Shown piece by piece: positions 32,413 to 43,158 of a stretch of 54,903 nucleotides of DNA. The notes under the pieces were generated by a model. The model had not been told where the DNA came from and made no database searches. It was given only the letters and a program-made list of their open reading frames with translations. Origin of the DNA: Companilactobacillus tucceti DSM 20183 (GTDB lineage Bacteria > Bacillota > Bacilli > Lactobacillales > Lactobacillaceae); NCBI RefSeq assembly GCF_001434665.1, contig NZ_AZDG01000016.1, forward strand, positions 1 through 54,903. Direction: 5' to 3'. A program made the translations under genes and the position numbers. The first letter of the stretch is position 1. Every line of letters begins with the position of its first letter.

Positions 32413-33549
32413 ATGAAATTTTCAATTGATCGTTCTAAATTCGTGAATCAAACAAATAATGTTCAACGAGCCATTTCAACAAAAACAACAATTCCTATAC
32501 TTACAGGAATGAAACTAGACTTATCAGAAAATGGATTAACAATAACAGGTAGTAATTCAGACATTTCAATTACTTCTTTTATCTCAAAAGATGACACAGA
32601 CAACGACTTAAGAATTGAAAGCACTGGATCTATTGTTTTACCAGCTAGATTTTTCAATGAGATCATTAAAAAACTTCCTGGGGATAACTTTGATTTAGAA
32701 GTTTTAAACAATAATCAAACTTTAATCTCATCTGGAGTATCTGAATTTACTATTAATGGATTAGATGCAAGTAATTATCCACATCTACCAGAAGTAGAAA
32801 CATCAAATCAATTAGTTTTCCCCACAGATTTATTTAAAGAGGTCGTAAATCAAACAGTTATTGCTGTTTCAAATCAAGAAAGCAGACCTGTTTTAACTGG
32901 TGTAAATTTCTTGATCAGTAATGAAGGCCTTACTTCTGTTGCAACCGATAGCCATCGTCTTGCTCAAAGAAGAATCGATATAACTAGTGACGAAGATTAC
33001 AATTTAATAATTCCTGGAAAGAGTTTGACTGAATTAGTTAGAACAATTAGTGATTCTGTTAAAGAAATTTCTATGTCGATCTCTGAAAACCAAGTTTTAT
33101 TCAGTTTTGACAATGTAATGTTCTACTCACGCTTGTTAGACGGAAGATATCCTGAAACTGATCGCCTAATTCCAGCAGATTCAAATACAAGAATAACTTT
33201 TGATTCAACGAAACTTTTAGGTTCAGTAGAAAGAGCTTCACTTCTTTCACATGAAAGTAGAAATAATGTCATTAAATTAGAAATAAAGACAGCGGAAAAG
33301 AAAGCAACACTTTATGGAAATTCTCCAGAAGTTGGTACTGTTGAAGAAGTATTAGACTTTGAATCACTTGAAGGTGATGATTTGGAGATTTCATTTAATC
33401 CCGATTATCTAAAAGATGCGTTAAGATCATTCGGTGGAAATACCAACATAGAAATGAGTTTTACTTCACCATTGCATCCATTTACTTTAAGACCAATTGA
33501 GAATAAAGATAACTTTGTTCAATTGATTACACCTGTAAGAACATTCTAG
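32413..33549 (+). CDS. dnaN: DNA polymerase III sliding clamp (beta subunit)
   Basis: This dimeric ring tethers DNA polymerase to the template. The 378-residue protein has the three-fold clamp repeat; recognisable parts are MKFSIDRSKFVNQTNNVQRAISTKTTIPILTGM, ASNYPHLP, VATDSHRLAQRRI and the C-terminal PFTLRPIENKDNFVQLITPVRTF. The ATG at 32413 has an AGAGGGAG site. A strong terminator follows, so dnaA-dnaN is its own unit. Confidence 0.97.
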   Translation: MKFSIDRSKFVNQTNNVQRAISTKTTIPILTGMKLDLSENGLTITGSNSDISITSFISKDDTDNDLRIESTGSIVLPARFFNEIIKKLPGDNFDLEVLNNNQTLISSGVSEFTINGLDASNYPHLPEVETSNQLVFPTDLFKEVVNQTVIAVSNQESRPVLTGVNFLISNEGLTSVATDSHRLAQRRIDITSDEDYNLIIPGKSLTELVRTISDSVKEISMSISENQVLFSFDNVMFYSRLLDGRYPETDRLIPADSNTRITFDSTKLLGSVERASLLSHESRNNVIKLEIKTAEKKATLYGNSPEVGTVEEVLDFESLEGDDLEISFNPDYLKDALRSFGGNTNIEMSFTSPLHPFTLRPIENKDNFVQLITPVRTF

Positions 33550-33556
33550 ATTTGTC

Positions 33557-33595
33557 AAAAAAGGATCCGAACATTTCGTTCGGACCCTTTTTTTT
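33557..33595 (+). terminator. Terminator of dnaA-dnaN
   Basis: TCCGAAC (33566-33572) and GTTCGGA (33578-33584) form the core, extended by AAAAGG/CCTTTT pairing, with a run of eight T at the end. Confidence 0.9.
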
Positions 33596-33702
33596 ATCTA
33601 ATTTGGAAATATACCAATATTTCGTGCTGTCTGTGATTTTTTTATCTTTTTTAGTGGGGAACTACTAAACAGGCTTAAAATTGCTCTAAACGCTTGATAA
33701 GT

Positions 33703-33730
33703 TGTTTTTCGAGTGAAAAACCTCTATAAT
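33703..33730 (+). promoter_or_regulatory. Promoter of yaaA-recF-gyrB-gyrA
   Basis: TTGTTT (33703-33708) and a perfect TATAAT (33725-33730) are 16 bp apart, 47 bp before the yaaA start. Confidence 0.6.
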
Positions 33731-33776
33731 TATTGTATGTCAATAAATATGTAAATCTAATAAATAGGGTGTTAAT

Positions 33777-33986
33777 ATGTCGCAAAAAATAAAGATTGAA
33801 ACAGAATTTATAACGTTAGGACAGCTTTTGAAAGACGTTGGAATTATTTCAACCGGTGGTCAAGCAAAGTGGTTTTTGCAAGATAATGCCGTACAACTTA
33901 ACGGTGAATTGGAGAATCGTCGAGGTAAAAAGTTACGTAAGGGCGATGTTTTGGTTATTCAAGATGAATCTTATGAAATTGAATAG
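33777..33986 (+). CDS. yaaA: S4 domain protein YaaA (RlbA)
   Basis: This 69-residue S4-fold RNA-binding protein is the usual small gene between dnaN and recF. The S4 core reads TLGQLLKDVGIISTGGQAKWFLQDNAVQLNGELENRRGKKLRKGDVL. It is thought to help 50S ribosome assembly. Start ATG at 33777. The recF TTG is 6 bp past its stop, so translation of recF probably depends on it. Confidence 0.93.
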   Translation: MSQKIKIETEFITLGQLLKDVGIISTGGQAKWFLQDNAVQLNGELENRRGKKLRKGDVLVIQDESYEIE

Positions 33987-33992
33987 CCACAT

Positions 33993-35114
33993 TTGTATAT
34001 AAAGGAACTACGGCTCCACAATTATCGCAATTACGAGTCTTTAAAAATTGATTTTTCTCCGAATATTAATATCTTTTTGGGAAGAAACGCCCAAGGTAAA
34101 ACTAATTTATTAGAATCGATGTATTTTTTAGCTTTGACGAGAAGCCATCGAACATCTAGCGACAGAGATTTGATTATGTGGGGTAGTGATTTTGCCAGGA
34201 TATCTGGAACCGTCATTAAAGATAATTCAAGTAATCTTCAAATGGATCTGGTGATCAGTAAGTCTGGTAAAAAAGCTCGTTTAAATAATTTAGAACAACG
34301 CAAGTTATCAAGTTACATTGGTAATTTGAATGTTGTTTTGTTTTCTCCGGAGGATCTATCGATCGTAAAAGGTAATCCAGGTATTCGCAGAAAGTTTATT
34401 GATATGGAGTTTGGTCAAATTTCAGCACAATATTTGAAAACTGTTAGTCAATTTAGACGTGTCTTAAAACAAAGAAATGTTTATTTGAAAAAATTGCAAC
34501 ATCAGAAAAATCCAGATTTAGTTTATTTAGATGTTTTGTCAGATCAATTATCTGGATATTGTGCTGAGGTAGTGAAAATGCGCTTAGATTTCTTATCACG
34601 TTTACAAGTTTTCATGAGTAAAATTCATGCAGATATTACTGATAATCAAGAAGAACTTGAACTCAGTTATAGTAGTGCAATTGATGTAAATGAAAAAAGT
34701 ATTGAAAACATTTATAATAATTACAAAGATGTTTTCAAAGAAAACGTAAAAAAGGAAATTCAACGTGGCGTTACATTATACGGACCACACCGTGATGACA
34801 TTAAATTTATGATCAACGGTAAGGATGCTCAAGATTTTGGATCACAGGGGCAACAGCGTTCTGTAGCTTTAAGTTTGAAACTATCAGAAGTTGAGTTGAT
34901 AAAAGAAGAGGTTGGAGATTATCCAATTTTATTATTGGATGATGTTTTATCTGAATTGGATCGAAAGAGACAGACTCATCTTTTAACTTCGATAAGCAAT
35001 CGTATTCAAACTTTTATTACTACAACTTCATTAGAAGATGTCGATCAAACTTTAGTTAGAGATCCAAATATTTTGAATATTAGTAACGGAGTAGTTCAAC
35101 AGGAGGAAATTTAA
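33993..35114 (+). CDS. recF: DNA replication and repair protein RecF
   Basis: RecF is an SMC-like ATPase that loads RecA at gaps with RecO and RecR. The 373-residue protein has [14 protein letters not shown], Walker [15 protein letters not shown], the signature region [18 protein letters not shown] and Walker [13 protein letters not shown]. The start is TTG at 33993, only 6 bp after yaaA and with no clear Shine-Dalgarno, so translational coupling is likely. The stop TAA overlaps the gyrB ATG by one base. Confidence 0.96.
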   Translation: MYIKELRLHNYRNYESLKIDFSPNINIFLGRNAQGKTNLLESMYFLALTRSHRTSSDRDLIMWGSDFARISGTVIKDNSSNLQMDLVISKSGKKARLNNLEQRKLSSYIGNLNVVLFSPEDLSIVKGNPGIRRKFIDMEFGQISAQYLKTVSQFRRVLKQRNVYLKKLQHQKNPDLVYLDVLSDQLSGYCAEVVKMRLDFLSRLQVFMSKIHADITDNQEELELSYSSAIDVNEKSIENIYNNYKDVFKENVKKEIQRGVTLYGPHRDDIKFMINGKDAQDFGSQGQQRSVALSLKLSEVELIKEEVGDYPILLLDDVLSELDRKRQTHLLTSISNRIQTFITTTSLEDVDQTLVRDPNILNISNGVVQQEEI

Positions 35115-37066
35115 TGGCTGAAAACAATAGAGAAGCTGAACTAGAGAAAAAAGAAGAATTGGCCGAAGAATATGATGCCAGCCAAATTCAAGTTCTCGAG
35201 GGACTTGAAGCTGTTCGTAAAAGACCAGGTATGTATATTGGTTCAACTAGTAAGCAAGGTTTACACCATCTTGTATGGGAAATCATTGATAACGGTATTG
35301 ATGAAGCCTTAGCAGGTTTTGCAACTAAAATCGACGTTACTGTTGAATCAGATAATTCAATTACTGTTTTTGATGATGGTCGTGGTATTCCAATCGATAT
35401 TCAAAAGAAAACAGGTAAGCCAGCTCTAGAGACTGTTTATACGATCTTGCATGCTGGTGGTAAATTCGGCGGTGGCGGATACAAGGTTTCGGGTGGACTA
35501 CACGGTGTTGGTGCCTCAGTTGTTAATGCCTTGAGTAGTGAACTTGATGTTGTTGTTACCCGTGCTGGTAAAAAATACGGCATAGATTTTGCTAAGGGTA
35601 AAGTTGTACATCCAATGCACGTCCTTGGTGATGCTCCAGAGTTTGAACATGGAACTAAGGTTCACTTTGTTCCAGATCCTGATATTTTTACTGAAACAAC
35701 AGTTTATGATGATAAAGTTTTAACGACTAGAATTCGTGAATTGGCTTTCTTAAATAAGGGATTGAAACTTACCTTTACAGATAAAAGAGCTGATACTGCT
35801 GAAAAATTGGTTTTCCATTATGAAGGCGGTATTAAAAGTTACGTTGAATTTATGGATAAGGAAAAAGAGGTTCTATTTGATGAACCTATTTACCTTGAAG
35901 GTGTTCAAGATGGCATAACTGTTGAAGTTGCTCTTCAATATACAGATGAATATCATACTAATTTGATGACTTTTGCTAATAATATTCATACTTATGAAGG
36001 TGGTACTCATGAGGTTGGATTTAAGACAGCTTTAACACGTGTTATCAATGATTATGCGCACAAGAATAAGTTGTTAAAAGATAGTGAAAAGCTTTCCGGG
36101 GAAGACGTTCGTGAAGGTATGACTGCTGTTGTCAGTGTTAAGCATCCGGATCCTCAATTTGAAGGTCAGACTAAGACAAAATTAGGTAATAGTGATGCCC
36201 GTACGATCACTGATCGTTTATTCAGTGAGCATTTCATGAAATTCCTGATGGAAAATCCAAGTGTTGCTAAGAAAATCGTTGAAAAGGGTAGTTTAGCTAC
36301 TAAAGCCAGAATGGCTGCTAAACGTGCTCGTGAGGTTACTAGAAAACAAAATGGATTGGAAATCAGTAATTTACCTGGTAAATTAGCAGATAATTCAAGT
36401 AAAGATCCAGAAATATCAGAATTATTCATTGTCGAGGGTGATTCAGCCGGTGGTTCTGCAAAGACTGGACGCTCACGTCTTACACAAGCTATTTTGCCTA
36501 TTAGAGGTAAAATTTTAAATGTTGAAAAAGCAACAATGGATAAAATTTTGGCTAATGAAGAAATTAGAACTTTATTTACAGCTATGGGTACAGGTTTTGG
36601 GGATGATTTTGATATTTCCAAAGCTCGTTATCATAAAGTTATTATCATGACCGATGCCGATGTTGATGGTGCTCATATTCGAACACTATTATTAACATTG
36701 CTCTATCGTTATATGCGTCCGGTTGTTGATGCAGGCTATGTTTATATCGCTAAACCACCTTTGTATCAAGTTCGTCAAGGTAAGATGATGAAGTACTTTG
36801 ATACTGATAAAGAAAAAGATGATTTTGTAGCACAACTTTCACCAAAACCAGAACCAAAGATCCAACGTTACAAGGGTCTTGGTGAAATGGATGCTGATCA
36901 ATTATGGGAAACAACTATGGATCCTGACAAGAGAAGATTAGATCGAGTTAATCTCGATGATGCTATAGAAGCTAATAAGATCTTCTCAATGTTAATGGGC
37001 GATAAAGTTGAACCAAGAAGAGAATTTATTGAAGACAATGCACGTTATGCCGAAGTAGATTATTAG
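35114..37066 (+). CDS. gyrB: DNA gyrase subunit B
   Basis: GyrB is the ATPase subunit of gyrase, which introduces negative supercoils. The 650-residue protein contains the GHKL ATPase ([34 protein letters not shown]), the transducer domain and the TOPRIM domain ([13 protein letters not shown], and DADVDGAHI with acidic metal ligands). The C-terminal PLYQVRQGK and [19 protein letters not shown] are standard. The N-terminal 25 residues are acidic and Lys-rich. RBS AGGAGG lies inside the end of recF. Confidence 0.97.
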   Translation: MAENNREAELEKKEELAEEYDASQIQVLEGLEAVRKRPGMYIGSTSKQGLHHLVWEIIDNGIDEALAGFATKIDVTVESDNSITVFDDGRGIPIDIQKKTGKPALETVYTILHAGGKFGGGGYKVSGGLHGVGASVVNALSSELDVVVTRAGKKYGIDFAKGKVVHPMHVLGDAPEFEHGTKVHFVPDPDIFTETTVYDDKVLTTRIRELAFLNKGLKLTFTDKRADTAEKLVFHYEGGIKSYVEFMDKEKEVLFDEPIYLEGVQDGITVEVALQYTDEYHTNLMTFANNIHTYEGGTHEVGFKTALTRVINDYAHKNKLLKDSEKLSGEDVREGMTAVVSVKHPDPQFEGQTKTKLGNSDARTITDRLFSEHFMKFLMENPSVAKKIVEKGSLATKARMAAKRAREVTRKQNGLEISNLPGKLADNSSKDPEISELFIVEGDSAGGSAKTGRSRLTQAILPIRGKILNVEKATMDKILANEEIRTLFTAMGTGFGDDFDISKARYHKVIIMTDADVDGAHIRTLLLTLLYRYMRPVVDAGYVYIAKPPLYQVRQGKMMKYFDTDKEKDDFVAQLSPKPEPKIQRYKGLGEMDADQLWETTMDPDKRRLDRVNLDDAIEANKIFSMLMGDKVEPRREFIEDNARYAEVDY

Positions 37067-37084
37067 GGGAGGTAAAGCAAGTTA

Positions 37085-39649
37085 ATGGACGATCGAAGAA
37101 TATCCAATGTTAATCTAACGGAAGTTATGAAAAAATCTTTCGTGGATTATGCCGCTAGTGTTATCGTTTCAAGAGCACTTCCAGATGTACGTGACGGTTT
37201 AAAACCAGTTCATCGTCGTATTCTTTACGGAATGAATGAACTTGGTGTTACACCAGATAAGCCATATAAAAAGAGTGCTCGTTTTGTCGGTGACATTATG
37301 GGTAAATATCATCCTCATGGGGATTCTGCCATTTATGAATCAATGGTTAGAATGGCTCAAGACTTTAGTTATCGTTATCCATTAGTTGATGGACACGGAA
37401 ACTTTGGTTCTATTGATGGTGATCCGCCCGCTGCCATGCGTTATACAGAAGCTCGTATGAGCAAAATGGCAGTTGAAATGTTGCGTGATATTAATAAAGA
37501 TACCGTTGATTTAGTGCCTAACTATGACGGTGAAGAAAAAGAACCAATGGTACTTCCTGCACGTTTCCCTAATTTATTAGTTAATGGTGCTACAGGAATT
37601 GCTGTTGGTATGACAACTAATATCCCTTCACATAACTTAAAAGAAGTTATTGATGCTTTACACATCTTAATGAGAAATAAAGATGCAACGATTGCTGATT
37701 TGATGAAGGTTCTTCCTGGTCCTGATTTTCCTACTGGTGGAATTATCATGGGACGCTCAGGAATCAGAAAAGCTTATGAGAATGGTAAAGGTACTATAAT
37801 CTTACGAGCTAAAGTTGACGTTGTTACTAAAAAGAGTGGACAGGAACAAATTATTGTTACTGAGTTACCATACATGGTCAATAAAGCTAACTTGGTTGAG
37901 CGTATTGCTGAATTAGCTCGTGATAAAAAGCTTGATGGTATTACTGATCTTAACGATGAATCTGACCGTGAAGGTATGAGAATTGTTATCGATGTTCGTC
38001 GTGATATGAGTGCCTCAGTTGTTTTAAATAATCTATATAAATTAACTCAATTACAAATTTCTTATGGTATCAACATGGTTGCTATCGTTGATAAGACACC
38101 ACGTGTCTTGTCACTAAAAGAAGTATTAGTTTATTATTTGAAACATCAAGAAGTAGTTATTAGAAGAAGAACTCAATATGAATTAAATCGTGCCCAAGCA
38201 CGTGCTCATATTCTTGAAGGTTTGAGAATTGCTCTTGATCATATTGATGAAATTATCAGTATTATCAGAGGTTCACAAACTTCAAGTGTGGCTAAACAAA
38301 CTTTGATGGATCGTTTTAAATTATCAGATAAACAATCGCAAGCTATTCTTGATATGCGTTTGGTTCGTTTGACTGGTTTGGAACGTGAAAAAGTTGAAGC
38401 AGAGTATCAAGATCTTTTAGTTAAAATTGCTGATTACAAAGATATTTTAAATACACCAGAACGTGTAGATAAAATTATTTATGATGAATTGCTTGAAATT
38501 CAAGAAAAATTCGGTGATGAGAGAAGAACTGAAATTCGCGCTAGTGAAGTGGCCAATATTGAAGACGAAGATTTGATCGAAGAAGAAAATATTCTAATCG
38601 TCTTGACTCACAATGGCTATATTAAGCGTTTATCTGCTGATGAATTTAGAGTTCAAAATCGTGGTGGTCGTGGAATCCAAGGTATGGGTATTCATGACGA
38701 TGACTTTATTGAGCATATGATTTATGCATCAACTCATGATAGAATGCTTTTCTTTACTAATACGGGTAAGGTTTATCGAACAAAGGGTTATGAAGTTCCT
38801 GAGTACGGTCGTACTGCTAAAGGTATCCCCGTGATCAATTTATTGAATATCGAGAAGGGTGAAAAGATTCAAACTGTTATTAATGTTGGTCGAGACATTG
38901 ATAAAGAAAATTCATTCCTGTTCTTTGTCACTAAATACGGAACTGTAAAGAGAACACCTGTAACTGATTTTGCTAATATTAGACATTCTGGACTTCGTTC
39001 TATTACGTTAAAAGATGGCGATGAATTAACTAATGTCTTTCTAACAAACGGCGATAAGGTTATCTTTATCGGTACACACAAGGGTTATGCTGTAACCTTT
39101 AGAGAAAGCGATGTTCGTCCAATGGGAAGAACTGCTGCTGGTGTACGTGGTATTAAATTGCGTGAAGAAGATTACGTTGTTGGTTCTTCGATCGTTGAAC
39201 CTGGACAAGAAGTTCTAACTATCTCAGAAAAAGGTTATGGTAAGCGTACTAAGGTTGAAGAGTATCCAATCAAAGGACGTGGTGGTAAGGGTATAAAGAC
39301 CGCTAATGTAACTGAAAAGAACGGACCTATTGCTGGTGTAACTTCTGTTAATGGCGATGAGGATATCATGCTTATTACTGATAAGGGAGTTATGATACGT
39401 TTTGATGTTGAAAGTGTATCGCAAACAGGACGTGCTACTTTGGGAGTAAGATTGATCAAGGTGGATGATAATTCAATCGTTTCAACAATGGCTAAGATCG
39501 AACATGAGGATCCAGATGACGGGGATGAAAATACTTCTGATTCAAATCCTGATGATTCAAATAATTCAGATGATAATGTAAAAGATGACACTGACGAATC
39601 TAGTGCTTCAGCAGATTCCAGTGAAGACTTAAATAACACTGAAGAATAA
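37085..39649 (+). CDS. gyrA: DNA gyrase subunit A
   Basis: GyrA cuts and rejoins DNA in gyrase. The 854-residue protein has the winged-helix active-site Tyr in [10 protein letters not shown] near 120-126, [23 protein letters not shown] (quinolone-determining region, with Ser and Asp/Glu as in susceptible types), and the six-bladed C-terminal wrap with the GyrA box [11 protein letters not shown]. It ends in about 45 acidic Asp/Ser/Asn-rich residues, a longer tail than most Firmicutes GyrA have. The start is ATG 37085, 18 bp after gyrB with an AGGGGAGG site. It ends the operon at a terminator. Confidence 0.97.
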   Translation: MDDRRISNVNLTEVMKKSFVDYAASVIVSRALPDVRDGLKPVHRRILYGMNELGVTPDKPYKKSARFVGDIMGKYHPHGDSAIYESMVRMAQDFSYRYPLVDGHGNFGSIDGDPPAAMRYTEARMSKMAVEMLRDINKDTVDLVPNYDGEEKEPMVLPARFPNLLVNGATGIAVGMTTNIPSHNLKEVIDALHILMRNKDATIADLMKVLPGPDFPTGGIIMGRSGIRKAYENGKGTIILRAKVDVVTKKSGQEQIIVTELPYMVNKANLVERIAELARDKKLDGITDLNDESDREGMRIVIDVRRDMSASVVLNNLYKLTQLQISYGINMVAIVDKTPRVLSLKEVLVYYLKHQEVVIRRRTQYELNRAQARAHILEGLRIALDHIDEIISIIRGSQTSSVAKQTLMDRFKLSDKQSQAILDMRLVRLTGLEREKVEAEYQDLLVKIADYKDILNTPERVDKIIYDELLEIQEKFGDERRTEIRASEVANIEDEDLIEEENILIVLTHNGYIKRLSADEFRVQNRGGRGIQGMGIHDDDFIEHMIYASTHDRMLFFTNTGKVYRTKGYEVPEYGRTAKGIPVINLLNIEKGEKIQTVINVGRDIDKENSFLFFVTKYGTVKRTPVTDFANIRHSGLRSITLKDGDELTNVFLTNGDKVIFIGTHKGYAVTFRESDVRPMGRTAAGVRGIKLREEDYVVGSSIVEPGQEVLTISEKGYGKRTKVEEYPIKGRGGKGIKTANVTEKNGPIAGVTSVNGDEDIMLITDKGVMIRFDVESVSQTGRATLGVRLIKVDDNSIVSTMAKIEHEDPDDGDENTSDSNPDDSNNSDDNVKDDTDESSASADSSEDLNNTEE

Positions 39650-39654
39650 AAAAA

Positions 39655-39719
39655 TGTGTTTCTGCGTAATTTGATATGTATCAAGTTTTTGATACGTGTC
39701 AGGCAGAAACACTTTTTTA
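39655..39719 (+). terminator. Terminator after gyrA
   Basis: GTGTTTCTGC (39656-39665) pairs with GCAGAAACAC (39703-39712), enclosing a second hairpin, GTATCAA/TTGATAC (39678-39695). A run of six T follows. The A-run on the other side makes it usable in both directions. Confidence 0.8.
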
Positions 39720-39739
39720 TTGGAAAATTTATCTAGAAA

Positions 39740-39767
39740 TTGTTTGGTAATTATGCTAAACTATAAC
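39740..39767 (+). promoter_or_regulatory. Promoter of rpsF-ssb-rpsR
   Basis: TTGTTT (39740-39745) and TATAAC (39762-39767) are 16 bp apart. The roughly 70-nt leader before rpsF holds a small GTTCT/AGAAC hairpin next to the AGGAGG site, a possible site for S6:S18 autoregulation, though I could not match the full known motif. Confidence 0.5.
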
Positions 39768-39846
39768 ATCGTGAGTATAAAATGTAGTTAATTTATGCTC
39801 CTTGTTCTTTAATTAGAACCATTAGACCATAAGGAGGTGTACAGTC

Positions 39847-40143
39847 ATGGCTGAAACACATTACGAAATTACATACATCATCAAACCTGATGTTGAAGAA
39901 GACGCAAAGAAGGCTCTAATCGATCGTTTCGATAAGATTCTTACAGATAATGGCGCCAAAGTAATCGATTCCAAAGACTGGGAAAAGAAACGCTTAGCAT
40001 ATGAAATTGCTAACTATAAAGAAGGTGTCTACCATATTGTAAACGTAGACGCTGACAACGATGAAGCAATCAACGAATTCGATCGTCTATCAAAGATCGA
40101 AGATAACATTCTTCGTCACATGATCATCAAACGTGAAGACTAA
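39847..40143 (+). CDS. rpsF: 30S ribosomal protein S6
   Basis: S6 pairs with S18 on the platform of the small subunit. The 98-residue protein reads [17 protein letters not shown], with [25 protein letters not shown] and [12 protein letters not shown] typical. Start ATG 39847 behind AAGGAGG. First gene of the conserved rpsF-ssb-rpsR operon; a parS site sits in the gap to ssb. Confidence 0.97.
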   Translation: MAETHYEITYIIKPDVEEDAKKALIDRFDKILTDNGAKVIDSKDWEKKRLAYEIANYKEGVYHIVNVDADNDEAINEFDRLSKIEDNILRHMIIKRED

Positions 40144-40146
40144 TTT

Positions 40147-40162
40147 TGTTTCACGTGAAACA
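40147..40162. promoter_or_regulatory. Perfect parS site (ParB/Spo0J binding)
   Basis: TGTTTCACGTGAAACA is a perfect 16-bp palindrome that equals the Bacillus-type parS consensus. It lies between rpsF and ssb, about 9.3 kb right of dnaA. ParB homologues load here and recruit SMC for segregation. No parA or parB gene is in the window. Confidence 0.92.
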
Positions 40163-40180
40163 TTTTAAGGAGGCAGGTAT

Positions 40181-40729
40181 ATGATTAATCGAGTAGTTCT
40201 AGTGGGACGCCTGACACGTGATCCTGAACTTAGATATACTGCCAATGGTGCAGCAGTTGCCAGTTTTACAGTCGCTGTAAACAGACAATTTACTAATGCT
40301 CAAGGTGAGCGCGAAGCTGATTTTATTAATTGTGTTATTTGGAGAAAAGCCGCTGAGAATTTCTCTAACTTTACTAATAAAGGATCACTTGTTGGAATTG
40401 ATGGACGTGTACAAACACGTAACTATGAGAACCAACAAGGTCAAAGAGTTTATGTAACTGAGGTAGTTGTAGAAAACTTCTCATTGCTTGAGTCTAGATC
40501 TGATAGTGAAAGAAGAGCTAATTCAAGTAATAACGGTAATTCTAATCCAAATCAAGCTCCTAATTACAACCAACAAAATCAATCATCAAATCAGTCTCCA
40601 GCAAATAACAACAATAATAACTTTAACAATCAATCTAACAATAACAGTAACAACTCAAATAATATGGGCGATCCATTTGCTGACAACAGTAAACCAATCG
40701 ACATATCAGATGACGACTTACCATTCTAA
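40181..40729 (+). CDS. ssb: Single-stranded DNA-binding protein
   Basis: SSB coats single-stranded DNA during replication and repair. The N-terminal OB fold ([19 protein letters not shown] to about residue 105) is canonical. Residues about 112-170 are a disordered Asn/Gln-rich linker, and the end ISDDDLPF is the acidic tip that recruits partner proteins. 182 residues is on the longer side because of the linker. RBS AAGGAGG. The repetitive AAC/AAT codons of the linker create long false open frames on the same strand. Confidence 0.97.
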   Translation: MINRVVLVGRLTRDPELRYTANGAAVASFTVAVNRQFTNAQGEREADFINCVIWRKAAENFSNFTNKGSLVGIDGRVQTRNYENQQGQRVYVTEVVVENFSLLESRSDSERRANSSNNGNSNPNQAPNYNQQNQSSNQSPANNNNNNFNNQSNNNSNNSNNMGDPFADNSKPIDISDDDLPF

Positions 40730-40748
40730 AGTGAAGGGAATGACATAA

Positions 40749-40985
40749 ATGGCTCAACAAAGAAGAGGCGGACGTAGAAGACGTAAAGTTGACTTCATCG
40801 CAGCTAACCATATCGAATATATCGATTATAAAGATACAGAATTACTTAAGAGATTTATCTCAGAACGTGGTAAGATTTTGCCAAGACGTGTAACTGGTAC
40901 AAGTGCTAAGAATCAAAGAAAGCTTACAATTGCTATCAAACGTGCAAGAATCATGGCTCTATTACCATTCGTTGCAGAAGATTAA
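40749..40985 (+). CDS. rpsR: 30S ribosomal protein S18
   Basis: S18 forms a heterodimer with S6 in the small subunit. The 78-residue protein reads [71 protein letters not shown], a standard zinc-free form without the N-terminal cysteines. Third gene of the operon, ending in a terminator. Confidence 0.97.
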   Translation: MAQQRRGGRRRRKVDFIAANHIEYIDYKDTELLKRFISERGKILPRRVTGTSAKNQRKLTIAIKRARIMALLPFVAED

Positions 40986-40998
40986 TTGAAAATTAATT

Positions 40999-41025
40999 AA
41001 GACCACTGAAAAGTGGTCTTTTTTT
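40999..41025 (+). terminator. Terminator of rpsF-ssb-rpsR
   Basis: AAGACCACT (40999-41007) pairs with AGTGGTCTT (41012-41020) around a 4-nt loop, followed by a T-run. Confidence 0.92.
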
Positions 41026-41139
41026 ATTCTCTTATTTATTAGAATACCTATCGAGTCATCACTAAAGTATTATATTTAGATATTAAAAGTGAATCTAGGC
41101 TGTGATAAAATTAGAGGGTACGTTTAAGAGGGGACTAAT

Positions 41140-43146
41140 ATGGAAAAAATAAAATCTAATCTGCGATTTTTCCTTTCTCGAGTAGATTATTCAACACAAC
41201 TGACAGCGCTATCTTTAATCGTCATGTTAGTGTCAATTTTAATTGTTGGCCTAGTTCATGGTTCACTAAGTGGTTATATTCAAGCTGTGCTTGTAATTAT
41301 CTCGTTGATACTTTTTGTATACCTCTTCTTGCTTTTAGGTGAAAAGGCCGGTAAGTATACGAATAATTTACAGTATCGTATTGATCGAGGAACGGACAAT
41401 AGTTTTGTCGAGTATCCTTTGGGGATCCTACTTTACGATGATGATAATCAGGTTCAGTGGGTAAATCCTTATTTCGTTGAAAAGACTGGAATTGATTCGA
41501 TCTTTAGTATGAGTTTATCTGATATTTCTAATGATTTAGTTTCATTAGTTAGTGATAATCAAAAAGATGAATCTCATAAAACTGTCAAAATAGGTGACAA
41601 ATACTATTTAGTTCAGATTCAGCGTGAACTGCAAACAATGTACTTTATGGATATAACTCATTATTCTAAGATTGAACGTCGTTATGAAGATAATCGTTCT
41701 GTAATTGGACAGGTTTATTTAGATAATTATGCTGAAATTACTCAATCTATGAGTGATAGAGATGTTTCTAATTTGGATAATTACATTACAAATGAATTAT
41801 CGAATTGGGCATCTAGTGAACAAATGTTCCTAAAGAGAATCGATGATGACCATTTCTTCATTGTTGCTTATTCAGGTAAGATTTTTAACATGGAGAAAAA
41901 AGGATTTAAAATTTTGGATGTTATTAGAGAATATACATCTCAACAAAATGTTCCATTAACTTTGAGTATGGGATTCTCATATGGTGTTGATGATCTGAAT
42001 GTTTTGAATGATGAAGCTCAAAAAAATCTTAACTTGTCATTGGGACGAGGTGGAGATCAAGTAGTCGTTAAAGAAATTGGCCAAAAAGCTCGTTTTTATG
42101 GTGGTAACACTGATCCTATGGAAAAGAGAACACGCGTTCGTGCAAGGATGATCAGTGAAGCATTACAGGAATTACTAAAAGATAGTGATCAAGTTTTAGT
42201 AATGGGACATAATCATCCCGATATGGATGTTTTAGGGTCATGTCTTGGAATCAGAAGAATTGCTCAAATGAACAATACTACATGTAAAATCGTAATTGAT
42301 ACGAAGAATTTACATACGGATGTCAGTCGATTAGTTCAAATGATCGATGATGATCCTAATATTAAAGATGATATTATTTCTTCAGAAGAGTCAATGAATA
42401 TAATCACATCAAATACTTTGATCGTTATGGTCGATCACTCTAAGCAAAGTATTTCAATTAATCCTGAATTGTTCAATAAAGCTAGTGAAAAGGTGGTTGT
42501 GATCGATCATCATCGTCGAGGTGAAGAGTTCCCAGAAAATCCAATGTTGATTTATATTGAACCTTACGCTTCATCTACTAGTGAATTGATAACAGAAATG
42601 CTTGAGTATCAACCTAAGAATAAAAAAGCAATTGAAAAGATTGAAGCAACATCATTGTTGGCAGGTATCACGGTCGATACTAAATCATTTTCACTTAGAA
42701 CCGGTACTAGAACTTTTGATGCTGCTAGTTATTTACGTTCTGTTGGTGCCGATGAGACATTGATTCAAAATCTCTTAAAAGAGAATATTGATTCATTTAT
42801 TCAAAGAAATCATTTGATTGAATCTATTACAATGGTTGGAAATCAAATGGCAGTTTGCTTTGGTGAAAACGATCGAGTGTATGATCCAGTTATTGTTGCC
42901 CAGGCGGCTGATACACTGTTATCATTAAACAATGTCGAAGCTTCATTTGTAATTAGTAAACGACCTGATGATAGAGTTGGAATATCTGCTCGTAGTTTAG
43001 GTAATATTAATGTTCAAGTTATTATGGAGAAATTGGGTGGTGGTGGTCACTTATCTGATGCTGCTACTCAAATATCCGATGTAACCGTCGGTGAAGCTAA
43101 AGATCAATTAGTACAGGTCTTGTCTGAAATTGAAAATAAAAACTAG
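41140..43146 (+). CDS. gdpP: Cyclic-di-AMP phosphodiesterase GdpP
   Basis: GdpP hydrolyses c-di-AMP to pApA and so controls potassium and osmotic balance, cell wall stress and beta-lactam tolerance. The 668-residue membrane protein has two N-terminal helices (about 17-60), a degenerate PAS domain, a degenerate GGDEF domain and a C-terminal DHH-DHHA1 phosphodiesterase with MGHNHPDMDVLGS, VVVIDHHRRGEEF and GGGGHLSDAA. All three DHH metal motifs are intact. The ATG at 41140 follows GAGGGG. It lies 12 bp before rplI, the standard gdpP-rplI-dnaB order. Kup and the CPA2 antiporter in this window are plausible downstream targets of the second messenger; the link is known from related species, not shown here. 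Confidence 0.96.
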   Translation: MEKIKSNLRFFLSRVDYSTQLTALSLIVMLVSILIVGLVHGSLSGYIQAVLVIISLILFVYLFLLLGEKAGKYTNNLQYRIDRGTDNSFVEYPLGILLYDDDNQVQWVNPYFVEKTGIDSIFSMSLSDISNDLVSLVSDNQKDESHKTVKIGDKYYLVQIQRELQTMYFMDITHYSKIERRYEDNRSVIGQVYLDNYAEITQSMSDRDVSNLDNYITNELSNWASSEQMFLKRIDDDHFFIVAYSGKIFNMEKKGFKILDVIREYTSQQNVPLTLSMGFSYGVDDLNVLNDEAQKNLNLSLGRGGDQVVVKEIGQKARFYGGNTDPMEKRTRVRARMISEALQELLKDSDQVLVMGHNHPDMDVLGSCLGIRRIAQMNNTTCKIVIDTKNLHTDVSRLVQMIDDDPNIKDDIISSEESMNIITSNTLIVMVDHSKQSISINPELFNKASEKVVVIDHHRRGEEFPENPMLIYIEPYASSTSELITEMLEYQPKNKKAIEKIEATSLLAGITVDTKSFSLRTGTRTFDAASYLRSVGADETLIQNLLKENIDSFIQRNHLIESITMVGNQMAVCFGENDRVYDPVIVAQAADTLLSLNNVEASFVISKRPDDRVGISARSLGNINVQVIMEKLGGGGHLSDAATQISDVTVGEAKDQLVQVLSEIENKN

Positions 43147-43158
43147 GAGGAATCCATC

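Noticed and set aside
33566-33584. CCGAAC and GTTCGG pair resembling a PurBox
   Set aside because: They form the stem of the dnaN terminator with a 5-nt loop and lack the PurBox spacing and promoter context.
39235-39684. 149-residue open frame antisense to the end of gyrA
   Set aside because: It arises from the repetitive acidic codons of gyrA, which read as Ser/Leu/Phe-rich on the other strand, and has no start signal.
40488-40748. 86-residue frame overlapping the ssb linker, rich in Ile and Thr
   Set aside because: It is a frame shadow of the AAC/AAT repeats coding the Asn-rich SSB linker.
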